A stretch of 64,000 bases of DNA. Origin: Acuticoccus sp051016205. GTDB lineage: Bacteria > Pseudomonadota > Alphaproteobacteria > Rhizobiales > Amorphaceae. The stretch is from contig CP136534.1 in assembly GCA_051016205.1 (NCBI GenBank), forward strand, positions 6,014,001-6,078,000. Reading direction: 5' to 3'. The notes beneath the pieces were generated by a model, which ran no database searches, had not been told where the DNA came from, and saw only the letters and a list, made by a program, of their open reading frames with translations. Within the stretch, counting starts at the first letter, position 1. Each line of letters opens with the position of its first letter. Positions 1 through 8,306 of the stretch are shown here, in pieces. The translations under genes were made by a program, and so were the position numbers.

Positions 1-1085
1 AGCACGGAACTGCCTGCGACGACACCCACCGCAAAGCGCCGCGTATAGCCGTGCGCTTCCATTTGCGGCGTTGCAACCCGTGTGAACACTGATGCAGACG
101 CGATGGACGAGCCCGTGATGGCCGCAAAAATCGCGTTGGCGAAGACGGTCGCAACACCGAGACCACCCCGCACACGCCGCAGCAAAGCGGCCGCGACCGA
201 GAAGGCATCACGCCCAACATTGGCAATGTCGACGAAGAGCCCCATCAAGACAAACAGTGGGATGACGGCAAACGCATAAGAATTGATAGAGCCGGTTGCA
301 GCAATGGCGAGCGAACTGTCTGCAACACCCACCGCGCCGCGTGTCAGCCAAATCCCCACGAACGACAAGACAATGAGCGCGCTCGCGATATGAAGACCTG
401 CGACCACCAACACCAAGAGGCCCGCGATGGTGACGAGGCCCACCTCCGTCCGGCTCGGGTCACCGAAGGCAAGAAAAAGCACACCTGCACCAACCACGGC
501 CAAGAACGCCCCCACAAGGACGAGCGCGCTGGACGTGGGCCCGACCCGCGCGAGCGCACGCGCCATCGCCGCCTTTTGCGCCGCCATCGAAAGGCACTGC
601 AGCAGCGCCACCGTCGCGCCCACCACAAGCGCTGCCGTGAACGGCCAGACAGGCGCGGTGAATGCGCCGATGGCACCGAAGAATTCTGCCTCCTGCCAAG
701 CGTCCACCAGGCGCGGCCACACATTCTCAACAATCTTGTAGAACACAGCCGCGCCAACGAGGGAGAAAACCAACTCAAGGAGTGCCGCGGCGAGCGGATT
801 TTCTTTTGCAATGACACCCAACACCACGTCGGCACGAAGATAACGCAAGGTATAGATGGCGTAAGGAATCGCGAGAAACACGCAGGCCGGAACCGAAAAG
901 GCGACCACCTCCGGCACGCCCGACAGGGGACGGGAGAACAATCCGCGGCCGATGATGTCGGCGCAGATCATCACCATCATCAGGAGGATCCAGACCGAGC
1001 TGATGGTGGCAAGGGCAGCGCCTACCGTACCGATCGCACGGTCCAGACGGGCAAGGCGCCCGGTCGCGGCAGCGCCGTCCGTCAT
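1..1085 (-). CDS. TRAP transporter fused small-large permease (DctQM), partial
   Basis: This is the membrane part of a TRAP-type secondary uptake system for carboxylates. The reading frame is open from ATG at 1085 to the left window edge, 361 codons without a stop. Residues 1-175 look like a DctQ subunit: membrane segments around 20-45, 60-80, 100-120 and 145-165, and the motif ICADIIGRGLF. After another hydrophobic stretch the protein continues into DctM, with VIPLFVLMG and a glycine/serine-rich GSSIASASVF loop. DctQ and DctM are therefore fused in one chain. GAGGG lies 6 bases before the ATG and fixes the start. It follows the DctP gene by 128 bp. The C-terminal two-thirds of DctM lies outside the window. 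Confidence 0.85.
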   Translation of the reverse strand, partial: MTDGAAATGRLARLDRAIGTVGAALATISSVWILLMMVMICADIIGRGLFSRPLSGVPEVVAFSVPACVFLAIPYAIYTLRYLRADVVLGVIAKENPLAAALLELVFSLVGAAVFYKIVENVWPRLVDAWQEAEFFGAIGAFTAPVWPFTAALVVGATVALLQCLSMAAQKAAMARALARVGPTSSALVLVGAFLAVVGAGVLFLAFGDPSRTEVGLVTIAGLLVLVVAGLHIASALIVLSFVGIWLTRGAVGVADSSLAIAATGSINSYAFAVIPLFVLMGLFVDIANVGRDAFSVAAALLRRVRGGLGVATVFANAIFAAITGSSIASASVFTRVATPQMEAHGYTRRFAVGVVAGSSV

Positions 1086-1213
1086 CAAACCCTCATGGAG
1101 CAGAGCGGGCCGAGCAGACGCTCAACCCGGCAGGTCGTCGGATGCCCGTGGATACGGCAAGGGCGGCGCCATGCCGGCAGCACCTGTGTTTTTTTGCAGT
1201 GAAGCCCGGAATC

Positions 1214-2284
1214 CTAGAGTCCCGCACTCCAGTCGCGCAGAGGCGTTGCGCCACGCTCTTGAGCCTCACTCATAAAGCGGGCCATGATTTCACCGCCAGG
1301 TGCTCCCGCCGATTCCACCTGGTCAACCCAAGTCTTGCCGAGATCAGGCAAACCATCGACCCAGCGCTGCTTTTCTTCGTCAGGAAGGCTGGTCACGGTC
1401 GCACCTTCTTCTTCCATCTTCTTCAACACGAAGTCGTGGCGATCTTTGACCACCTGCGCGTGACCAAGGCTGTACTCACGGCCCAGCTCTTTCAGGACCG
1501 TTTTGACGTCGTCGGGAAAGCGCTCCCAGCTGTCGGCATTCACTGCAAGGCCGCCTGTGGTCGTCACACCCGTATCCACGAGGGTCACATTGGGCGCCAC
1601 CTCATGAAGGCGCAGGGGATAGGCGCCTGTGGGAATGATGATGGTGCCTTCCGCCACACCCGTTTGCATCTGCTGGTACATGGAAGGAAGACCGCCAGAA
1701 ACGGCGATGGCGCCAGTCCCGCTCAGCCAAGGCCCGAGCGCAGGCGCACCAACAATCTTGCGCCCTTCAAGATCAGCCAAGCTCTCAACAGGGAATTGGG
1801 TGAGGAGATGATAAGTGTCATTCACCGACGCGCCGAGGAAGACGAGGTTGTGCTTCTCCCACTCCTCTTGCATCGCCGGCATAGTGTCGTTCATCTCGTT
1901 CAACACTTCCACCGCCAATACAGGATCGCTAGTGACGAAGGGCGTGGCGAACATGATGTTCTGAAGCGGCATTTTTGACGGCTCCCACAGCGCGCCAACC
2001 CAGCCCATGTCGGTGAGCCCGTCCTCAACCGCTTCCAAGGTTTCATTGAAATCGTAGAGCGAGCCGCCGAACGCTTCTTGCCATTCGATTCGGTAGTCCG
2101 AGCCCATCGCTTCCAACCGTTCGTTGGCAGGCTCCACCACAAATGTTTGGAGCGCACCAACCCAGGGGACGGTGGTGGGGTGGCTTGCAGAAATGGTGAT
2201 GGGCACCTGCTCTTGCGCGACTGCCCCAAATGGCAGGATCGCCGTTAAGAACGCCGCGGCGATGGTGGCACGGTGGTGTTTCAA
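1214..2284 (-). CDS. TRAP transporter substrate-binding protein (DctP family)
   Basis: Periplasmic solute receptor of a TRAP transporter, 356 aa, the usual size. A signal peptide covers residues 1-23, ending AVAQ. The mature part has the family pattern: ITISASHP near the start, the helix region EAFGGSLYDFNETLEAVEDGLTD split by the first lobe, and ESLADLEGRKIVGAP in the second lobe. The start is TTG, preceded by AAGGAG; the next methionine is residue 58, inside the domain, so TTG is the credible start. It is the first gene of a unit with the DctQM fusion downstream. A tandem palindromic operator lies 54-77 bp upstream. The substrate cannot be read from sequence; small carboxylates are the family norm. 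Confidence 0.88.
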   Translation of the reverse strand: MKHHRATIAAAFLTAILPFGAVAQEQVPITISASHPTTVPWVGALQTFVVEPANERLEAMGSDYRIEWQEAFGGSLYDFNETLEAVEDGLTDMGWVGALWEPSKMPLQNIMFATPFVTSDPVLAVEVLNEMNDTMPAMQEEWEKHNLVFLGASVNDTYHLLTQFPVESLADLEGRKIVGAPALGPWLSGTGAIAVSGGLPSMYQQMQTGVAEGTIIIPTGAYPLRLHEVAPNVTLVDTGVTTTGGLAVNADSWERFPDDVKTVLKELGREYSLGHAQVVKDRHDFVLKKMEEEGATVTSLPDEEKQRWVDGLPDLGKTWVDQVESAGAPGGEIMARFMSEAQERGATPLRDWSAGL

Positions 2285-2337
2285 GAACCTCGCTCCTTCT
2301 CTGACGATTATGCCTTCAGGCTATGAGTGTGTTTAAC

Positions 2338-2361
2338 GCAAACGTTTGCACAATCGTTTGC
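2338..2361 (-). promoter_or_regulatory. tandem LacI-type operator upstream of TRAP genes
   Basis: GCAAACGTTTGC at 2338-2349 is a perfect 12-bp CG-centred palindrome. The next 12 bp (2350-2361) repeat it at 10 of 12 positions. CG-centred palindromes of this kind are typical of LacI/GalR-family regulators. It sits 54 bp upstream of the TRAP receptor start. No LacI-family gene is in the window, so the regulator is unknown. Confidence 0.6.
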
Positions 2362-2497
2362 ACCGGTCAAGGAGTGAACCTGCTGATCGATCGATGACGG
2401 CGACGGCTGCAATGGAAGCGGGCGCTGGAGAAAGACCGGCCGCCAAGGTGGCGCCCGGTCACTCTGTCGCTGATGGCCCGCGAGCACCAAAGCGCGA

Positions 2498-2857
2498 CTA
2501 TGGCCCGGCCGATCTCGAGCCGTCCCCATGAACACCCAGAAAAAGTGTCTTCATGTCCCCGTCGGTGCGGAAGGTCAGGTAGAAGACATAGACCGAGGTG
2601 AAAATGATCCCGAGGCACGCGGCGGCGACGCCAAGGACGATGGCGCCGGCAGAAAACCCACCGCGCCAAGCCACCCAAAGCCCCGACAGCAGGAGGTAGG
2701 ACGTGAAATCCACCAAGAACTGCCCTTGCCAGCGCATCTGCGCCAGTTCGGACAAGTAGATTTCGATGAGGTTCCAGCCATGATTGATCCCCACATTCAA
2801 CGTATAGGCTACATTGACCACCAAAAGGACGCCGAGGACGATACGAAAACCTGTCAT
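2498..2857 (-). CDS. small integral membrane protein of unknown function
   Basis: About 119 aa with three to four hydrophobic segments, roughly residues 3-22, 48-65, 70-90 and the stretch ending YVFYLTF. No catalytic motif is visible and I do not recognise a named family with confidence. I chose the ATG at 2857 (MTGFRI) because GGAGAG lies 5-6 bases upstream; the frame opens ten codons earlier at 2887 without such a site. The gene is divergent from the XRE-type regulator at 2962, and two palindromes lie between them. It is thus a likely regulatory target of that protein. Confidence 0.6.
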   Translation of the reverse strand: MTGFRIVLGVLLVVNVAYTLNVGINHGWNLIEIYLSELAQMRWQGQFLVDFTSYLLLSGLWVAWRGGFSAGAIVLGVAAACLGIIFTSVYVFYLTFRTDGDMKTLFLGVHGDGSRSAGP

Positions 2858-2912
2858 GTTTCTCTCCGTCGATGAGGCGTCGTGCATACGAAGGGTGCGA
2901 TCAGCGTAGCAA

Positions 2913-2927
2913 TTACCTGTGAGGTAA
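2913..2927. promoter_or_regulatory. palindromic operator TTACCT-N3-AGGTAA
   Basis: Perfect 6-bp inverted repeat with a 3-bp spacer in the 104-bp divergent gap between the membrane gene (start 2857) and the regulator gene (start 2962). The AGGTAA half resembles the core of the second palindrome at 2946-2957. It is probably a binding site of the adjacent helix-turn-helix protein. Confidence 0.55.
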
Positions 2928-2945
2928 CTGACGTGACGACGCGGA

Positions 2946-2957
2946 CAGGTTAACCTG
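2946..2957. promoter_or_regulatory. perfect 12-bp palindrome CAGGTTAACCTG
   Basis: A self-complementary 12-mer just before the ATG of the XRE-type regulator at 2962, and 33 bp from the centre of the palindrome at 2913-2927. Its position overlapping the ribosome-binding region fits autoregulation. The assignment rests on symmetry and location only. Confidence 0.5.
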
Positions 2958-2961
2958 GGGG

Positions 2962-3729
2962 ATGCTCGACTTTGCCGATACCTTGAAGAAATGGCGCAAA
3001 GCCCGCCGGTTCAGCCAGCTTGACCTCGCGATGGAGGCGGACGTCTCAAGCCGCCACATATCGTTCCTGGAAACCGGTCGCGCACGCCCCAGCCGCGAGA
3101 TGATAGGCCGTCTCGGCGAGGCAATGAACCTGCCGCTATCGGCCCACAACCAGCTCCTCACAGGGGCGGGGTTCACGGCCCGCTACGCCGTCCGCCAATG
3201 GGATAGCGCAGAGATGGCGCCCATCCGCGCGGCCGTGGACCACACGCTCTCCAGCCACGCCCCCTTCCCTGCGCTCGCCATCGACCGGCTTTGGACCGTT
3301 GTGCGGATGAACCCCGCCGCCGCCCTCCTTTACAACGGTCTCGGGGTTGGCGAGGGCGATAGTCTGCTCGACCTGTTGGTGTCGGACCACCTGCCATCGT
3401 TCGTCGAAAATTGGCCAGATGTGGCGCGCCACGCCGCCCAGCGGCTCAGAACCGAAAGCGCGGCACAAGGGGGCGTCCCGTCGCTCGATCGCGTTGCCGA
3501 CAAACTCACCGAAGCGCCCTTGCCGCAAGGACAAGCCCTCGGTCCTGTTGTGCCGACTATTCTCAGAATAGGCACGGTTCGTCTGTCTCTGTTTGCGACC
3601 ATTGCCCAATTCGGCACGCCTGAAGACGTCACATTGGATGATTTGAAGATCGAGCTCTTCTTCCCCGCCGATGGCGAGACCGAGACTGCCCTTCGACACC
3701 TTGCCGACCCGCCTGATGCGGTGGATTAG
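2962..3729 (+). CDS. XRE-family transcriptional regulator with MmyB-like ligand domain
   Basis: 255 aa. Residues 5-60 are a Cro/C1-type helix-turn-helix: LKKWRKARRFSQLDLAMEA, then VSSRHISFLETGRARPSRE. The rest matches the MmyB-like PAS-type ligand-binding module: ALAIDRLWTVVRMNPAA around residue 105, and the end pattern LATIAQFGTPEDVTLDDLKIE, split here for length, with FFPADGETE. Such proteins commonly bind fatty acids or other small ligands and control a divergent gene. The ATG at 2962 follows a GGGGG run rather than a well-spaced Shine-Dalgarno site. The gene ends convergently on the TfoX-like gene, with the two stop codons overlapping at 3726-3729. Confidence 0.85.
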   Translation: MLDFADTLKKWRKARRFSQLDLAMEADVSSRHISFLETGRARPSREMIGRLGEAMNLPLSAHNQLLTGAGFTARYAVRQWDSAEMAPIRAAVDHTLSSHAPFPALAIDRLWTVVRMNPAAALLYNGLGVGEGDSLLDLLVSDHLPSFVENWPDVARHAAQRLRTESAAQGGVPSLDRVADKLTEAPLPQGQALGPVVPTILRIGTVRLSLFATIAQFGTPEDVTLDDLKIELFFPADGETETALRHLADPPDAVD

Positions 3730-4079
3730 CGACGCTTTGTGGGCTTGGCGGACAACGTCTCAGCGTAGGCGACACTCATCTTGAACACATCCAACAGTGC
3801 GGTCTTATCAGAAGCCAAAGGTTCCGGCACAGCCACATAATCTTTCATCACCGCGCCGTATTGCATAACGGGACCCGTACCGTGCTTTTTGTTGAAATCA
3901 ACACGGCTGACCTCAGGCAGCCTCATGCACAACACTCCGTCTTTGTCTAAGAACGAGAACATGTTGCCGTTGATAGAGGTGTAAGGGTTTGCTTTACCTT
4001 TTACGGTAAGACCAGGCACGCTTAGTACAAGATCCTTATACTGCGCCAACGTACCTTCATAAGATCGGCTAGACATCAA
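3726..4079 (-). CDS. TfoX N-terminal domain protein
   Basis: 117 aa. The body PYTSINGNMFSFLDKDG followed by LCMRLPE, then YGAVMKDYVAVPEPL and a basic lysine/arginine tail, matches the TfoX_N / YjbR-like fold of small cytoplasmic proteins. Their function is mostly unknown; only the longer Sxy/TfoX proteins are established competence regulators. There is no C-terminal TfoX domain, so a competence role is not supported. By eye the gene is clearly less GC-rich than its neighbours, which could mean horizontal acquisition. Either of the two leading methionines could be the start. Confidence 0.7.
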   Translation of the reverse strand: MMSSRSYEGTLAQYKDLVLSVPGLTVKGKANPYTSINGNMFSFLDKDGVLCMRLPEVSRVDFNKKHGTGPVMQYGAVMKDYVAVPEPLASDKTALLDVFKMSVAYAETLSAKPTKRR

Positions 4080-4129
4080 CAGGATCCTTGATTCTCAGCC
4101 GCCATCGCTGGACAGATGACTATGCCATC

Positions 4130-4729
4130 TTATCGAGTTACTGTCTCACCAATCTCGGAGCGTACCTGACCTTCAATCAACGCGTGCGCCATCTGCGGTG
4201 TCACGATGGAACCTTTGATGAGCATCGCGCTTGCAAGCCCGTCCATGAGCGCAATCAGCCGCCAGGCGGCAGCATCACAGTCGGCGTGTGCTTCAACGGT
4301 TTCTTTGGCAGCACACGTCAGAAGGCCCGCGATCAAGTGGTGCCAGTCCGCAAGGGCGGCGTTCATGACCTGTGCAAGACCGTCGTCGCGGTGAGCTTCG
4401 TCCATAGCATTCAACCAAAGCCGCCAATGGCGCATGTCTTCATCCTTCACCATCCAGTCGGCAATGACCTTGAGCGCTTGGCGTGGCGGCAAGGAGGTCA
4501 CGAGCGTCGTCACCTCTTCAATCTCGCGCGCTGCGGCAAGGCGCACCGCCTCAGCGCGCAAGTCCGCCCAGGATGGGAAATAGTGGTGAAGGAGGCCTGA
4601 CCCGACGCCGAGTGCCGTCGTCACATCGCGGGTCGCTGCAAGCGCCACGCCCCTTTGCAAGATCGCCTCGATGGCTGCCTCCACAATTTGTTTGCGGCGG
4701 TCAGCGCCGGACATGCGCGCCATCCCCAA
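4130..4729 (-). CDS. TetR/AcrR-family transcriptional regulator
   Basis: 199 aa. Residues 8-55 form the TetR DNA-binding domain (RRKQIVEAAIEAILQRG, then TTALGVGSGLLHHYFPSWADL). The C-terminal part, with WRLWLNAMDEAHRD and WRLIALMDGLASAMLIKG, resembles the BetI-like ligand domain. The gene is divergent from the flavin amine oxidase at 4800. The 70-bp gap carries two copies of a GCTCA-type inverted repeat, so this protein probably represses both itself and the oxidase. Its inducer could be an amine or amino acid, an inference from the neighbour. Confidence 0.85.
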   Translation of the reverse strand: MGMARMSGADRRKQIVEAAIEAILQRGVALAATRDVTTALGVGSGLLHHYFPSWADLRAEAVRLAAAREIEEVTTLVTSLPPRQALKVIADWMVKDEDMRHWRLWLNAMDEAHRDDGLAQVMNAALADWHHLIAGLLTCAAKETVEAHADCDAAAWRLIALMDGLASAMLIKGSIVTPQMAHALIEGQVRSEIGETVTR

Positions 4730-4753
4730 GCCTCCTTGAACTCACGTTTGGAA

Positions 4754-4785
4754 TTGAGCATAAGCTCAGTTGAGCGACTGCTCAA
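4754..4785. promoter_or_regulatory. double TetR-type operator
   Basis: Two inverted repeats in tandem, 16 bp apart: TTGAGC-ATAA-GCTCAG (4754-4769, arms of 5) and TTGAGC-GACT-GCTCAA (4770-4785, arms of 6, perfect). They fill the gap between a TetR gene and the oxidase it faces. Two adjacent sites at 16-bp spacing fit cooperative binding of two dimers. Confidence 0.7.
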
Positions 4786-4799
4786 GAAGAGGCTATAGC

Positions 4800-6197
4800 A
4801 TGACAATCGCGGACAGCACCAACCTTGTGGTGGTGGGCGGCGGCGCGGCAGGGCTTGCGGCGGCCGTTGCGGCCGAACAGGCCGGGCTCACCTGCCAGCT
4901 TCTGGAGGCCCAGGGGTTGTTGGGCGGCCGTGTGAGGACCGTGCCCCTTCCCTCAGGGGGTGTGTTCGACGAAGGCGCGCAGATGGTGAACGGGGACATG
5001 ACCGCCACCCTCAGCCTTGCCCGTGAGGCAAACGTCGACCTTTCCCCCGTTCCCCGAAACGGCATCAGCCTTTGCTTGGTAGACGGCCAGCCTTTGCGCA
5101 TGGAAACCTTCATCGGCATTGACGAGATCTACACCCTGCTCGACGAACACGTGGTGCGTTGGGACAGTATGGGCGAAATCCTGCGCGCCCTCTGGCTCAA
5201 ACTGAAGTGGTGGAGCACACCCTGGGAAAGCCTTGGCGAAGCCCACCGCGGCGTCCGTCACCTTGTGGAGGGCGACGCTGCGCCGCCCGACAGTCTCGCT
5301 GCCGCTCTGAAAGCTTTGCTCCTATGCAAGGAAGACCATGCACTCGCCTATGCATACTTTACGGAAGCCTACGGCGCTGCGCCCGAAACCATCGACGCCA
5401 ATGCCCTCAAAGACCTATTCTCGCGCTATCAATCGGAGCGCGATGATCTAGAGTTTCAAATCGCCAGTGGGTTCGGCAGCATCATCCAGCACCTGGCGAA
5501 CCAGCTGAGACACACCCCAAAGCTCAACACACCTGTGAATGCATTGCGAGCATTGCCTGACCATGTGGAGGTCATCACAGGGTCCGGTGTCTGGCAGGCG
5601 GACCATGTGATTGTGGCAGCACCCCCGACAGCGGCCCGCACCATCGCCTTTCACACGCAGGAGCGTCAGCGGCTCGATACCCTCCTCAACGCCTTCCAGG
5701 ACGGGGCCATGATCAAGACGGCCCTCATCTATGATACCCCGTTCTGGCGCCTTGCAGGCCTCAGCGGAACGGCCGTGTTTGCCGACTGCCCCGGCTTGAG
5801 CGTGGTTGACGGGAGCCCTTGCGATGGCCACCACCCCCGCCTGTTGGCCTTCCAAGGCGGCCCTCGGGCGAACGCGTGGGCCGCGCTCCCGCCGGAAGCA
5901 CGCCGAGGCCAGCTTTTGGCCCAGATATCAATGGCTTTCGGGCCAGCGGCAGCTGCGCCGTGTGCAATGGCGGAGGCGGTTTGGGTCGACCATCCCTGGT
6001 GCGGCGGCGGGTACAACGCCACCGTCCGCGTTGGCGGCTATCGCGATGCTGTGGAAGAACTTGCCGCCATCGACGGCCGCATCCGTTTTGCAGGCGCTGA
6101 ACTGGACGATGCCTTTTGGGGCTATGTGGAAGGGGCGATCCGCAGCGGCCGACGTGTTGCCACATCCGTTATCGAGACGCGCCACGCCAAAGCCTAA
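4800..6197 (+). CDS. FAD-dependent amine oxidase family protein
   Basis: 465 aa flavoprotein. Residues 7-40 hold the dinucleotide-binding motif VVVGGGAAGLAAAVAA ending in an acidic LLEAQG, then GGRVRTVPLPSGGVFDEGAQMV, the usual flavin-contact segment of monoamine oxidases. The C-terminus has the second FAD motif: RIRFAGAELDDAFWGYVEGAIRSG. It would oxidise a primary or secondary amine, releasing aldehyde and ammonia; the substrate is not readable. ATG 4800 has AAGAGG upstream. A TTG ten codons earlier lies inside the operator and is less likely. A degraded polyketide synthase begins right after the stop, so the oxidase may be a survivor of a larger pathway. Confidence 0.82.
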   Translation: MTIADSTNLVVVGGGAAGLAAAVAAEQAGLTCQLLEAQGLLGGRVRTVPLPSGGVFDEGAQMVNGDMTATLSLAREANVDLSPVPRNGISLCLVDGQPLRMETFIGIDEIYTLLDEHVVRWDSMGEILRALWLKLKWWSTPWESLGEAHRGVRHLVEGDAAPPDSLAAALKALLLCKEDHALAYAYFTEAYGAAPETIDANALKDLFSRYQSERDDLEFQIASGFGSIIQHLANQLRHTPKLNTPVNALRALPDHVEVITGSGVWQADHVIVAAPPTAARTIAFHTQERQRLDTLLNAFQDGAMIKTALIYDTPFWRLAGLSGTAVFADCPGLSVVDGSPCDGHHPRLLAFQGGPRANAWAALPPEARRGQLLAQISMAFGPAAAAPCAMAEAVWVDHPWCGGGYNATVRVGGYRDAVEELAAIDGRIRFAGAELDDAFWGYVEGAIRSGRRVATSVIETRHAKA

Positions 6198-6227
6198 ACC
6201 CTTTGCGCGTCCGCGTGTGCCGCGTCG

Positions 6228-8306
6228 ATGCCGTCTCCAGTCGGCCAACGCCGCGCGTTCGATGCCAATGGTCAAGGTTTCGTGCGGGCCGAGGGGGCAG
6301 TGTCCTCCCTCACCAAACCCCTTGATGCAGCGCTTTCTGCGGCCAGCCCTATCCTCGCGGTTGTCCACGCCAGCGACTGCAAGAGTGATGGGCGACGGCC
6401 ACCGCATTTTTCTTGGAGTGGGCCCCCACCCCAACCTTTTGGGCTCCATCAGCGCCTCTGCCAGAGCCGACGGTGTCAGTGTGCGCACTGTGTAAACGCT
6501 CAAGCGCAACGCAGATGAGCCTCAGCGCATGCGCCAGGCCCTTACAGGCCTTGTGGTCGCCGGTGGAAAGGTCGACCTTTACAAGCGCGTCCCCCACCCT
6601 GTGCGGCCGGTCCGACTTCCCAACTATCCGTGGCAAAAGGGGGCCCTCTACCATACACCCAAGGGCCCGATGGACCGTGTGCCCAAAGGCAATCTTCTGC
6701 TTGGCGACAGGCTTAACCTCGGTGAGGCGCTCTTCGCCAAAGACGTGACGCTCCAGGCCCTTCCCTTCCTCCCCGACCACAAAGTGCGCGAAAGTGTGCT
6801 CTTCCCCGCGGCAGGCTTTTTCGAGGTGGCTGTTGCGGCCGGCCGGGCCTTGAGCGAAGACCCCAGCGCTATGGTGGAACTCCACCATGTGAGAATCGCC
6901 AAGGCGCTGAGGCTCAACCCCTCTCAAGCCGTCGTCCTGCAAACCTTCATCAACCGACGCGACAACAGTTTCACCGTCGAAAGCCGGATCGGCGGCGCCA
7001 CAAACCAACCCTTTGATGAACACGTGGCCGGCCTTTTGACAGAGCGCCCCCACCCTGACCGCCACATCGACCTTGACGCCATCGCCGCCCGTATGGAGCG
7101 CGAACACGCCATCGAAGCTTACTATGCGGCAACAACAGCCCGCGGCCTTCACTACGGCCTCCGGTTTCAAACCGTCCACAGCGCCAAGATCGGCAATGGC
7201 GAAGGCCTTGTCGAACTGCGCCGGCATGAAGCCGGGGCCCGCGACCATCACCTCGACCCCACCATGGTTGACGGTGCCCTCCAGGCGTTGATCGACCTTG
7301 CCTCCGCCGATGACGGCATCGTCGCCATCGACGGGGACACCCACCGCGTCCTTTTAGTGCCTGACGCTGAGGCGCGTTGGCGCGAGGCCCAGTCAAATTT
7401 CCCAAGTTCACCCCTGAACTCCTCACCACCGTCCTTCTCGGCAGACAATTGGATACGGTTTTGTCCGGGCACGTGAGCGCCCAGGAAATCCTGTTTCCCT
7501 CCAACGGCGGCGACTCCTTCGGGCGCGAGGCCAATCAAGGTGCAGCCACTACTCTGGCCAACATCATCGAAGCCCTGCCGGAAGACCGGCAGATCCGCAT
7601 CCTGGCGATGGGCGGCGGAACGGGCGGCACCACACGACACCTCATCCCCGTCGTTCCGCACGCGCGGTCACGATACGTGCTCAGCGATATGTCGGCAGCC
7701 TTCCACCCCATGGCGGAGCGGCGGTTCGGCAACGATCCCGCCTTCAGCACAGCAACACTCGACGTCACGAAAGCACCTGACGTTGATCGTCTCGGTGGTC
7801 CGTTCGATGTGGCGGTGGCGGCAAACGCCGTCCACGCAACGCCGGACCTTGCCGCCTCGCTCGCCAATGTGCGCCGATGCCTTGCGCCGAACGGGATCTT
7901 GATCCTCGCCAAGGCGGCTCCGAGCGCGATCGTGGATTTCCAATTTGGCGCGCTCACCGGCTATTGCCTGTTTCAGGACAGCGATTTGCGCAAAGACAGC
8001 GTCATGTTGACGTCTGACTTATGGCCTGGCGTCCTCACCAATAATGGCTTCGACGGTGTGCACCTTGCCACCCAGCGCACTGAAAAGAAGGTCGAGCAGG
8101 GCTCCCCTATTTTCGCCCGCGCCATCCGATGACACCGGCACATCCTATCAAATCTGTTCAGTGGAGGATCTTGCGGCCCTTTGCGACCGCCTATCTGCCG
8201 CACCACCGTCTGAAGTCGTTTACCTCGCCCCCAATGGAACGCTCGGTGCCACAAGGATCACGTCAGGCGATGTGCCCAGCGCCATCGAGGTGGACCTTTA
8301 TGATGC
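6228..8306 (+). pseudogene. decayed type I polyketide synthase (KS-AT-DH-MT remnants)
   Basis: Several collinear PKS pieces lie in different frames. Around 6246-6395 there is a ketosynthase piece (RAFDANGQGFVRAEG, then PILAVVHASDCKSDGR). It jumps at about 6385 to the end of an acyltransferase domain (GHRIFLGVGPHPNLL), so most of KS and AT is deleted. A TAA stop interrupts the same frame at 6493-6495. The frame then continues through the AT exit linker (VRLPNYPWQKG) into a dehydratase domain, 6720-7370, with LPDHKVRESVLFPAAGF and LDPTMVDGALQAL. A frame change near 7370-7400 leads to a C-methyltransferase domain with the SAM motif MGGGTGGTT, up to 8132. Another shift gives a short reductase-like tail, 8125-8306. 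The acyl carrier protein and a complete KS are absent. It cannot work as a synthase. Confidence 0.85.

Noticed and set aside
1086..1213. T-rich stretch between the two left TRAP genes as a terminator
   Set aside because: There is no solid stem next to it on the transcribed strand, and the two genes belong together.
6349..7344. 331-aa minus-strand frame
   Set aside because: It is antisense to the PKS remnant, whose AT, DH and linker motifs are clear on the plus strand.
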